Of a stretch of DNA of 64,000 nt, positions 31,387 to 41,416 are shown piece after piece. The DNA is from Asparagus officinalis. Its lineage: Eukaryota; Streptophyta; Magnoliopsida; Asparagales; Asparagaceae. Under the pieces are notes generated by a model. That model ran no database searches. It was not told the DNA's origin and saw nothing but the letters and a program-made list of their open reading frames with translations. Made by a program: the position numbers and the translations under genes. The DNA is taken from positions 60,567,116-60,631,115 of the forward strand of contig NC_033795.1 of the NCBI RefSeq assembly GCF_001876935.1, in the 5' to 3' direction. Positions within the stretch are counted from its first letter, which is position 1. Every line of letters starts with the position of its first letter.

Positions 31387-32464
31387 TCAATCATCACCAT
31401 CACCGTCACCATCAGAAGCATGGCCAGAGCCAGATGCAGATCCATCATCAGAGCCAGAATCAGATCCATCAGTAGGGCCTTCCTCAGAACCAGACTCAGA
31501 ACTAGAAGAGGGATCCGGAATCCCGAGAGACTGACGCTGATAGGATAGAACAGTCCTAACATCCCTCTGGATAGTTGAGACCTGAGTCTCGAGACGATCC
31601 AAACGAGCACAGATATCAGAAGTGGAGGAGGTGGAAGCTCTAGACCGAGAAAATGAAGGCTTGGTAGGATCAGACAAAGACGCAAAAAGTTGCATACGGG
31701 AGAGAGACTTTATCAAAGTACTTCTTACCCGGATCAACTTTGGGTTCATTAGTGAGAGCAACACCGAAGTGTTGAAGAATGAGGGTGATGAAACTGCCAA
31801 AAGGAAGAAATTTATAATGCTTGCATGCCATGTTCTTCAGAAAAACATTTGCCCAATTCACTCTTATTTTGGCAAAAATGGCATAAACAACATTAACCTT
31901 ATCAGGAGTGAAATGATCAAAGCTACCGGTTTTGGGAATAAGATTATGAGAAACAATACGAGCTATAACTTTAGTGGTGGGATTTAGTGATTTGTTGTTC
32001 ATAGGATAGGTGCAACCGGGCTTAAACAGGATATCATGCACAGCTTGATCAGTGTGTTCAACAGACATAAGCTCGACGTCGCTTGACGGGATCTTAAGGA
32101 TTCCCGCAAGCTCGTCGGCATCAAAAGAAATCTAGATATTCTTGACAGATGTGGAGATGGTTTGGACACCATCAGCAGTGGAAGTGACAGATAAATTTGC
32201 ATAAAACAGATATACCAGAAATGGATAATAAGAAACTTTATGTTCCACATCAAACAGTCTAGCCAAACCAACATCATGAAGAATTGTGTGAATGTCATAC
32301 ATGGCTAGTTGTTCGAATCTGATATATCTGGTGGGCAGAATTTTTAGTTTGCACAACTCCCTATATTTCTTAACTAGGGATTTAAACAAAATAAAATCCT
32401 CATAATGAGAGGCTACAGAAGAAGACGAACCAACATCAGATTTTGATCTCTTTATAGGAGGCAT
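31387..32464 (-). pseudogene. Extra ORF of element C, putative plant transposon protein domain
   Basis: Starts MPPIKRSKSDVGSSSS at 32464. Residues about 35-110 (YIRFEQLAMYD, YYPFLVYLFYANLSV) and, after one in-frame TAG at 32132-32134, about 115-245 (LNPTTKVIARIVSHNLIPKT, then DKVNVVYAIFAKIRVN, then FLPFGSFITLILQHFGV) follow the pattern of the Pfam family named putative plant transposon protein domain. After a frameshift near 31700 comes a Ser-rich stretch, a short coiled coil (ARLDRLETQVSTIQRDV) and an acidic Ser/Gly/Asp tail ending in DGDGDGDD. It lies in sense orientation, downstream of gag, where pol would be expected. The function of the family is not known. Two defects only, so it was probably intact at insertion. 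Confidence 0.75.
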
Positions 32465-33199
32465 GTTCTATTAGGGTTTTTGAATGAAATTGGACAGAAA
32501 TATAAAACCCTGGAAATGAAAATAGAGCAAAATAAGTAAAAATGAATTAACTCTAAATCAAAACCCTAGAATGAGAATAGAATCACTAGAGCAGGAAATG
32601 AAATCAAAAGATGAGAGGAGAGATTATTACCCTGCAGATCCCAACTGAGATTGACGGAGAATGAGAGCCGCGGTCGACGAAGCAGGCGACCGTGGGAGAA
32701 ATCGATAGATTAGGGAAAATTTTTTCGAATGAGGGGAAAACTGAGGAATCGGATCTTAGAGGAGATGAAGGAAGGGCTAGGATTAGCTCAGGGAACAGAT
32801 CAACGGTAATGAGGAAATCGGGTCTAAAAAGATTTGAGAACAAAAACCAAAACCCGATAAGAAATAAAATCGAAGCTGAAAAAATTTCTTGCGGTCGACC
32901 GTGGCGGTCGACCGTAATAACTTACAGAAACATCGACGGTCGACCGTGGCGGTCGACCGCGAGAAAGAAAAATGCATAGTCATTGTAAAATCTGGATTTT
33001 GAGAAAGTTTTCAATTTAGTCCTTTAAGAATTTGTTTTATAAGATACCAAATGTTTTATAAGATATATATGAAAGTTTTTAGCTATAAAATTATACAAAT
33101 AGTTTATTTTAGCTAAATAAGAGGGAAAATTTACATACAAAAACTAATTTTTCAAACCAAAAACAAAAACGAATAAAACAACAATAAGTGACATAAGAA
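32465..33199 (-). promoter_or_regulatory. Leader of the extra ORF, with GGTCGACC palindromes
   Basis: The region between the gag end and the ORF start. At 32892-32962 it carries GCGGTCGACCG-x-CGGTCGACCG repeats like those upstream of LTR TATA boxes. A CT-rich leader (32640-32780) and a possible leader intron follow, with donor GTAATAAT (32623-32630 reversed) and acceptor TTCATTTCCAG (32510 side), 121 nt. I see no convincing TATA box. The structure suggests that the ORF arrived with, or acquired, its own promoter. Confidence 0.45.
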
Positions 33200-34543
33200 T
33201 CATTTTGGTACTGAAATCATTTTGGTACCACTAAACTTTGGGACATGACCTCTATCATTTAAATCCAAGGCCTTAGGGTTATGAACCCGCTTGGGCGTAT
33301 TTTGTGCACTGATACAATCAAAGCAAAAATTATAAACATGACCCATACGATTGCAATTTGTGCAATGTAGAGGTTTGAATGGTTTACGTTGACCGAAATG
33401 AAATGCACGTGGTTCTTTTGCAAAAATAGATTTTTCTTTGTAATTATTTTGCAAACGAGAATTTCTTTTCAAATCAAAACAAAACATGACCAAATGACCA
33501 AAACGACCACAATAGTCACATTTGTACACATAAGCATGTTTATGATTTACACTATGTGTGTGTACATGTGTATGTGATGAAGAAGCTTGATGGGATGCAC
33601 AATCATGAATAGGCATGTCAATTTTTGGTGCATTATGACAAAATTAAGCTAAATGGCCTTTAAGACTGCAAATAGAACATTTATGAATTTTGTCATACAT
33701 ATGTGCATAGTGAATAGGTTTCTTAGAAGAATTAACATTGAACTTTGCACATAAGTCCATAAGCTTTTTATTATTAGCAATACAAGTATTTAGTGTTGAA
33801 TCTAAGATAGATATTCGTTTTCTTATTTGATTCAACTCATCATTGTGCATACAAGCATTGCTACTAGAAGTAGGATAAATAAGATTACTCATCATAGATT
33901 TCAACTTATCTACTTCTAACATAGCATCACGTTTTTCATGAAGCAAACTAGCATTTTCAATTTTTAAGTTTTCATTGCATTATTTAAGAATTATATTTTC
34001 ATTTGCAATAAAATTAAACTTAGTGGTTAGTGTTTCATGAATGGATTTCATATTAACATACTTACTCTTTATATCAATATAGCAATTGTGTAACTTTTCA
34101 AACTCAAGAGCAAGTTCATCAAAAGTAATAGTATCATCGTTATTGCATACCTCACTAGGGTTATCACCTAGTGGAATTGTACATGGAGATGAGGCCTTTT
34201 TAGAACTCAAAGCGGGATTTTCCAATGCTTGTTGAATAGCCTCCAATTACCCTTCATGTGCTTCAATAAATTTTCATAAGGCGTAAGCACTATCAAAATT
34301 AGCAAATTTGTTAGAAAATAAAGAGTGAAAAACATTAATCAAATATTCTAACAAAAGATTGTTCATATTAAACAATCTTTTATCATTTTCACACCATTTG
34401 GATTTTTCCAAAATGGGAACAACATAGGCATCCTCAATAATATCCCATAAATCGAATTGTTTAGATTGAACGAAAAGTTTGAATCTATCAAGATATGAAT
34501 AAGAACAATAAGAATATGCATAAATAAAATATAAGCCAAGCAA
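33200..34543 (-). pseudogene. Element C gag (copia type, CCHC knuckles)
   Basis: The N-part (34543-34274) has FKLFVQSKQFDLWDIIEDAY and KSKWCENDKRLFNMNNLLLEYL, the copia-type gag core. A stop near 34273 follows, then a middle part (34246-33980; ALENPALSSKKASSP, coiled-coil residues) and 33946-33644 with ISILDSTLNTCIANNKKLMDL and knuckle 1 (KCSICSLKGHLA). Next, 33616-33200 has knuckles 2 (YKCDYCGRFGHLVMFCFD) and 3 (LHCTNCNRMGHVYNFCFD), ending near GTKMISVPK. Homologous to C2 gag. Pol does not follow. Several stops make it a pseudogene. Confidence 0.85.
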
Positions 34544-36120
34544 AACACAAACACACGATATGTTTACGAGGTTCGGTCACCACGACCTACGTCCCCACTC
34601 CTCACCTCGAGGAGATCTCCACTATCACAATCCGGTTTGGAAGCTGGAACTTCTACACACTCGGTTTACAAGATCACCGAAAACTCTCACACTACACAAT
34701 CACTAATCAATCACACTTTACACACTAAGTGTAGGAACCTAGCCCGTGTCCTCCTTCTCAAGTGCTCGGTTACAACCTCTTCCTAGGTTCGTCAACCGAC
34801 GCCACTCCTAATGGATTCGACCCTGTCTCTCGCCTCACACTTCTCTCGATGTACAAGTGTATTACAAGTGATTCTCACAAAAGAGGATTAAATACAATGA
34901 TTTGTTCTCAAATAACAAGTGAGAACACAATGAAGATCACACTCACTAAATCACACCCCACAACCCACACTATATGGTATGAAGATATTAAGCTCAATAT
35001 GTGTATGTGATAACAGTGAATGAAACTCAATAAATATAGCTAATTGAAATGAAAATGAAATAACAAGCTATATAAGAGTTTAGAAAACTTCTCAAACAAG
35101 AAGAACAATAGATGATGATCCCAATAGGATTTGAAAGACACTTCTTGTTGTAGAAAAAATCTTCTTTTGAAACAAACTGATGAAATCAGCTTAAACAGCT
35201 CTTAAACACTTTGTAAACTTAAGTAATCAATTCTCTTGCATAGTTCAAGTGTTGAATGCAGTAGGATATTTATAACAACCCAATACATCAGTAAAAACTC
35301 ACTTAGATTAACATAAAAGCCCACAAAGAACAGCTATAAAAAACTAGCCGTTGGAGAGATCTGACAGTTCGGTGGTCGACTGGGGCGGTCGACCGCGAAG
35401 CTCAACAATACAGAATTTAAAAATATAAAGCTGGCGGTCAACCGCGACGGTTGACCGCGAAAGTCTTTGGATGTTTTCACGGTCGACCGCGAGCACACAA
35501 AAGCAGTGCTAAGAAAAATTACCACTGGCGGTCGACCGCAATCTGATACATGCTGAAAAACCTGTTTTGGCTGATTTTGAAAATTCTTTAAAAATAGCAA
35601 ATCAATTCCCAAAATAATAAAACTTTAGGAAAAGTTTCTAAATGATAAAATGAACATGTTAGAAAAGGAATTTTTGGAAAATCAATTTTTGTTTACAAAA
35701 AACACACTGTTTTTAAAAAGTGTTCGTAAAACCTGTATTTTACGAATATGAAAATTTTGATATGACTCATAAACACGTAAGTATATCTCATGTATATATT
35801 ATGTGTATATAATAAAGTATGAATGAGCTGTAAACATGAGATAAAAGATATTGTAACGACGTTTGATGAAAAATCATTTATGTGATAGAAAACGTCAAAA
35901 ATCGTGTTAAGTGTACATATATTGAGCTTACATATAAACATACAATATATGTAAGTAAACTAAACTTATACCTAGGTAAATCCACACATATGAACTTGAA
36001 TCTTTAACGCTTGATTGTCGTGTGTTGAAATACCTGTAAAAAGAAACATAAACACAAAACTAGAGAATATATTAGCGATAAATTGTTTGACAAATCATCA
36101 TCAAAACTATAGGGTCAACA
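34544..36120 (-). repeat. Element C 5' LTR, inner end deleted
   Basis: Outer end GGGTCAACA at 36120. TATTTATA at 35267-35274 is a minus-strand TATA box, and GGTCGACC-type repeats lie about 100-265 bp upstream (35372-35535). The inner LTR end, the primer site and the first residues of gag are missing: LTR text with the ACGAGGTTCGGTCACCACGA block runs directly into the gag frame near 34540. Confidence 0.82.
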
Positions 36121-36513
36121 GCAAGATGATTGAAGTAGTACATATAAGTTAGGATCGTCATATAACTCTTTCATAATGTTATCGAAACATAACGAGTACT
36201 CTAAATCATCATTTATTGCTACTTCTTTGGCAAGTTGCCAATTATAACTACTAGCCGATGACTCTCCATCATCAAGATTAATTACAATGGGTACAATGTT
36301 ATTAAGTACAAAACCACCGTCACAATCAAACTCAGTTTCGGTATCAGCTTCTTCTCCATTGTCCGTACCTTAGGCTAATGGTTTAGTATCGGATTCAGCA
36401 CCGTAAAGAAGGGGGTCAGTAAAGTAATTTTTCAACCCCTTAAACAGTTACTTATCCGCGACCACCGTCTTGACTTTATTATTGGTGTCCACATATTTAA
36501 GACATTGATAGAG
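36121..36513 (-). pseudogene. T1 protease-RT linker, middle part
   Basis: Follows T2 55022-55415 closely: a MPLRSSYI-like, SLDDVIKELYDNPDLY-like and Glu/Asp-rich stretch in degenerate form. It is the only T1 piece left between the two SIRE-like insertions. Confidence 0.85.
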
Positions 36514-36518
36514 GGTAG
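36514..36518. repeat. Target-site duplication GGTAG, left
   Basis: Immediately before LTR start TGTTGGCC; repeated at 43518-43522. Confidence 0.92.
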
Positions 36519-38644
36519 TGTTGGCCTTCTTGTTTTGATGATGTTTAACAAACAATTTACTTCTAATGTTGTTTGTCTAGTGTTAATGTTTTTGTATTTA
36601 TTCTAGGTAAAAAACGAGTTGGAGGATGGATGGAATAGCGCTTCAACGATCATATCCAATGGAGGTTGGCGGAATTGTGGAGTAAAGCCTACGCAATTCA
36701 AAGTTAAAGATAAAGTTCAAGCTTCATCCACAAGTGTACCAAGTCGAGCTTATTGAATATCAAGATCTAGCTTGGGTAACTTAGTTTAGATTTTATATTA
36801 TGTGTGTTAAGTACCTTAAGCTCAATATCATATACACACACGTATTTGGTTTCTATGTATATATATAGTTATATATATACATATAGTTATATATATACAT
36901 GCATGGTTTTGGGTTTTCATGTTTACAAATATGAAATTACATATTTCATATTTATTATTGTGATTTGGTTTAACTACTTAGATATGAAACAAATATATTT
37001 TTATATACATACTCATATTTTTTATTTTCTATTGTTTTTGTAAAATTATTGTATTCTTAGTTTTTGGAGTTAACAATAATCATATACATATTTTATTAAG
37101 TCTACATAATTATTGTGCAAAGTTTCAAAACATGGTTTAGCCTAAATGTCAAAATTCATATGTTTATATTTTCATGTTTAGGCCTATTTTATAAAATGAT
37201 GATATTTTTCATTTGGGAAGTCCTTTTTGGAAACCGGTTTTTGTAGCATGTTTATTATCATGTCTACAATCATTCCCTAAAGTTTTATATTTTTTAGAAT
37301 TTATTTGATATTTTTAAATAGGGTTTTAAAATCAGAATACTGTTCAAACCTGTTATTTCCTTATGTCTGTTTGCGGTCGACCGTCACGGTCGACCGCCCA
37401 TGAGTTCAACACTCAGAATGTGTTTTGTTGGCTCACGGTCGACCGTGGCGGTCGACCATAGCAAGTCCAGAGACTTTCGCGGTCGACCGTCGCGGGCGAC
37501 CCCCCGGGGTCGCCCGCCGAACTAATGATTGCTTTCTAACGGCTAGTTTCTAGAGCCGTTGCTGAGTGGTTTTTTGATCTTTTCTTGGCTTTCTCTTGGC
37601 TTTAGGGTTTCTATAAATACCCCATTATACCTCAGTTCTATTAAGCAATCCAAGAAGTGTTTTAAACAGGTTTTAAATAAGGGTTTAAGTGTGTTTTAAT
37701 GTTTGTTTAGTTTATGAAGAAGTTTTCACAAGTGGAGGAGATCATCTTCTTGTTTGGGCTTCAATCTCCATCTCTCCATCTTGTTATACATTGAGAAGTT
37801 TTCTAAACTCTTATCTAGCTTTACATTTACTTAGTTATTTGATTATCATTCTTTAAAGCTAGCTTTTATATTGAGTTTAGATTTGATTTGATTTCACTCA
37901 TTGTTTACACCCACCCACATTGAGCGTATTGTATTTTTATACATAGTATATTTGGGGTTGGTGAGAGTTGTAACAATTGAGTGTGAGCTTTCATTGTGTT
38001 CTCATCTATTGTAGAGAAAAAATTTATTGTTTGTTATATTGTGAGATTGTAAAGTTTTCGGTGAGCTAGAAAACCGAGTGTGAGGAGTGAACGTTGATCA
38101 GTGAACATTGAAAACTAACATTGTGAGTGTGAGTGTATACGTTGATCGGTGAGCGTTGAAAACCAACATAGTGTGGTTGTAAACGTTATTCGGGTGAGCG
38201 TAGAAAACCCGGTTGTGATAGTGGATTTCTCCCCGGGAGTAGGGAGCAGAGGCGTAGGACGGAAGGTCCGAACTCCGTGATCATATCGTGTGTTTGAGTT
38301 TGCTTTGGCGCACTTAATCTTATGTTTATATTTCTTGTCGTCATTGTCCATAGCTCATTATTTTTATCATCCACTATCTAGTTCATATTGGTTTCCCTTG
38401 TGTTAGTTTACATATTCTTGCATATATCATATTGTATATCTCTTTGGTAGGATATATCATCTTGTGCTAGTTTATATATCCTTGCATATATTTTTATCAT
38501 ATAGGATATATCTCTTTATTCATATTGCTTATTCTTGCTCTTGTATATCTATCTTGTAAGAATATATTTGTTAATTAGTTTTAATTGGCATAAAATCGGA
38601 TTAGATTAGCATAAGACCCTAATCACCCCCTCTAGGGTCTAACA
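36519..38644 (+). repeat. C2 left (5') LTR
   Basis: 2126 bp, TGTTGGCC...GGGTCTAACA. Differs from the right LTR by scattered substitutions and, near 37470-37520, by an extra palindromic segment that is shortened in the right LTR at about 42375-42395. Confidence 0.93.
37373..37619 (+). promoter_or_regulatory. C2 LTR promoter: palindromes and TATA box
   Basis: 37373-37397 has 11-bp inverted arms GCGGTCGACCG/CGGTCGACCGC around TCA. A second pair lies at 37436-37458. 37492-37517 has 12-bp arms (GCGGGCGACCCC and its complement) around CC. TATAAATA stands at 37612-37619, followed by the leader. The right LTR repeats this at 42271-42390 with TATA at 42485-42492. Confidence 0.65.
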
Positions 38645-38645
38645 A

Positions 38646-38659
38646 TTGGTATCAGAGCT
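38646..38659 (+). other. C2 primer-binding site (initiator-Met tRNA)
   Basis: TTGGTATCAGAGCTTGG starts two bases after the LTR end; TGGTATCAGAGC is the standard plant initiator-Met primer site. Confidence 0.95.
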
Positions 38660-38772
38660 TGGTGCTCTTTGATTTGAGGACTAATCGCCTTGAGTTAAAG
38701 ATCCAAGTTAGTTTTTTTGTGCTAATCTTGTTTTGATTGCATTTGTATCTTGCTTGCATATTTTTACAAATC

Positions 38773-40403
38773 ATGGATATGAATGATGCATCTTGTTTAG
38801 GCTGTGATTCTAGTATTGCTCCTAAATTTAATGTTTTCCCCTATGCTCAATGGTGCTATAGATTCAAAATATTTGTTCAATCTAAAAATATCAATTTATG
38901 GAAAATCATTGATCGTGCTTATATTGTGCCCACGTTGGAGAAATCCAAGTGGAGCAAACATGATAAAAAGATGTTTATTATGAATAAGCTTATGTTAGAA
39001 TTTTTATTAAATACATTTGATTCATTTATGTCTAACAAGCTTGATTCTTTTGATAGCGCTTATACATTATAAAAATTCATAGAAGCGCATCAATGAGACT
39101 TGGAGGCAATCTGACAAGCTTTGGAGGATCCCGCTTCAAGTTCTAAAGGAGCTTCATGCACACGAGCACTAGGCGATAGCCCTAGTGAGGTTTGCGAGTT
39201 CGAATCTATTAATGATTTACCTAATGATGAACTTGCTTGTGCTAGTGAAAAATTATTGCATGCCTTTAACAAATTGCAAAATGATTTTATTGATTTAAAA
39301 AGCAAGCATGAAGATTTAAAATCCGATCATGAGAAGTTAGCTTCCAAATTTGATATCATTTCTCAAGAAAGTATTGCTCTTCAAGAAAACAATGATATGT
39401 TAAATTTAAAAAATAAAAATTTAAAATTGGATATGTCTAACTTGACTCATGTCAAAAATAATGCCATGTTAGCAGTAGAGAACATACAAAATGATACTGC
39501 TTTCTTTATAAATGACTATTTATGTTCTACTTCTAAAAATGCATATGTGCCTAAAAATAAAGATTTGAATCTTATGAATAATCGTATTTCATCTTTAGAT
39601 TCAACTTTAAAAATATGCTTTGATAATCATAAGAGGCTTATGGATATGTGTGCCAAGTCTAAGAAATCATCCACTCATTATGCACACATGTATAGCAAAA
39701 TTTACAAATGCTCTATTTGCGGCCAAAAAGGTCATTTAGCTAAATTTTGCTATGATGCACATAAACATAAGAATTCTAATGTTCCTTGTGCATCTCATGT
39801 AGCTTCTTCATCTTGTACACTTACACATTCACATGCTCATTCTCACAAAATTCATCATAAGCATGCTAGTGTGTTCAAGTGTGATCTTTGTGGTCGTTTT
39901 GGTCACTTGGTGCTAGTGTGTTCAAGTGTGATCTTTGTGGTCGTTTTGGTCACTTGGCAAAATATTGTTTTGATTTGAAAGAGAAATTTCATTTGCCAAA
40001 TATTTCTAGTATACCACATGTTTTTAAATGTGATGTTTGTGGTAGATTTGGCCATTTGGCGAAGTTTTGTTATGATTTGAAAAAATATTCAAACTTGCCA
40101 AATTTCTCAAGTAAACCACCTTTGTTTAATAATGTTTCTCATTTGCAATATAATTTAAAAGAAAAATCTTTATTTGCAAATGATTCCCGTGCACGAGCTA
40201 ATGGTCCACAAAAAAAAATGGATCTCTTTCATTGCACAAATTGCAATCGGAAGGGTCATTTGAGTGATTATTGCTTTAACCGTGTTAGTGCACTACATGC
40301 GCCCAAGAGGGTTCATAACCCTAGGGCTTTGAGCTTAAAAGATAGGGCTCATGTCCCTAAATCTCTTGGTACCAAGAATTCTTGGGTACCAAAACAAATT
40401 TAA
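38773..40403 (+). pseudogene. C2 gag with CCHC knuckle array
   Basis: Start MDMNDASCLGCDSS at 38773. The copia-type gag core (WCYRFKIFVQSKNINLWKII, KSKWSKHDKKMFIMNKLMLEFL) spans residues 30-100. In-frame stops occur at 39070 and two codon sets later (near 39094 and 39112). The same frame then continues with a long coiled coil (residues about 150-290) and SLDSTLKICFDNHKRLMDMC. Knuckles: KCSICGQKGHLAKFC, KCDLCGRFGHLAKYC (partly duplicated), KCDVCGRFGHLAKFC, HCTNCNRKGHLSDYC. A 47-bp duplication (39864-39957) shifts the frame between the first and second. It ends WVPKQI and a stop at 40403, where pol would start in an autonomous element. Confidence 0.9.
39864..39957. repeat. 47-bp tandem duplication within a knuckle
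   Basis: 39864-39910 and 39911-39957 are identical. The unit covers the Cys-Cys-His part of knuckle 2; 47 is not a multiple of 3, so the gag frame is broken here. Confidence 0.95.
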
Positions 40404-41170
40404 TTTTTTAAACCAAGTATTTTAGTGTTGTTCTTTTTCCTTTTCTTGGTTTTGAAAAATTATACTTTAAACTTTTGAACATGAAAACAATTTTTTTTAT
40501 TGATCAAATTCTTTTGTTTTCATGATTATTGGTTTTGTTTTGATGAGAGGTTTGTACTTATATAACTCTCCGGATTTATTGGGTGTTTATTCCCAAATCT
40601 TGTTTATCGGGTGTTAAAATGTTTATATGGGTTGATACTAGCTCAAGAGCTAGATATAGTTGTCTCTCTTGATTTTTGAATCAATGATGATTTGATTTTA
40701 CATTTTTTTATTTAAACTTTGATTTATGATTTCTCTTAGTTGATTTGTTTTCATTTGAAAACTATTTGCATGATTCTCATGTTTCTCTTCTCTTGATTTC
40801 ATAAATCTACCTTTACAAACGTTTTTATGTTCTTAGACATGAGACACTATTTTTCACTTTGATATATTTATATATGTTCTCAAAACTTTGATTTATGATT
40901 TCTTTTGGTTGATTTGTTTTCATTTGAAAACTTTTTGCATGATTCTCATGTTCCTCTTCTTTTGATTTCATAAATCTATTTATTTATATGGTTTTTATAT
41001 TTTTTGTGTTAATGAGACACTTCTTTTATATTAACATATTTATATATGTTCTCATTATCTTTTTTGTATGTGAGTTATGTTTAGCATGTTTTTAATCTAT
41101 GCTTGCTCACATGTTTTTGCCTTAGCATTCATTTCATACATTCATGAGGCATTTTGATAGGGGGAGCAAT

Positions 41171-41210
<40 letters not shown>

Positions 41211-41402
41211 GTTATACTTACCCATGCATATTGATAGAGGGAGCTTTTGCTCTCTTCATCCTTTAGTCCCTTTTTTGATGTTGTCAAAGGGGGAGAAATA
41301 TTGTGAGTATATTCTTTCTTGTTTATATGCATGATATATTATACTTTGTATATTCATTTTCTTTCATGCATATATCCTTTTTGTAAATTGTTTGTCATCA
41401 TC
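40404..41402. other. C2 non-coding zone between gag and LTR
   Basis: No ORF worth calling. A stretch of about 90 bp (GATTTATGATTTCTCTTAGT and onwards) recurs at about 40730 and 40889, i.e. an imperfect tandem unit near 160 bp; ATGAGACACTT boxes recur too. An AT microsatellite lies at 41174-41206. Confidence 0.7.
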
Positions 41403-41416
41403 AAAAAGGGGGAGAT
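41403..41416 (+). other. C2 polypurine tract
   Basis: AAAAAGGGGGAGAT directly before the right LTR start TGTTGGCC. Confidence 0.95.

Larger units (their letters stand above)
24906..36120 (-). mobile_element. Composite of SIRE-like Ty1/copia elements
   Basis: Three LTR segments and two internal pieces, all minus-strand: LTR A (24906-26835), a gap, the U3 end of LTR B (27769-28917) with polypurine tract and the C-part of a gag (to about 30404), then element C (truncated 3' LTR 30405-30645, internal region, 5' LTR to 36120). The outer flanks ATATC and GCAAG do not match and about 167 bp of T1 are missing. The arrangement therefore arose from at least two neighbouring insertions joined by a deletion. 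No pol domain is present anywhere in the composite. Confidence 0.8.

Noticed and set aside
36804..37043. Tyr/Ile-rich small protein frame in the C2 LTR (also 41702-41941)
   Set aside because: It comes from TATATA/ATACAT tracts in U3; low complexity and no start context.
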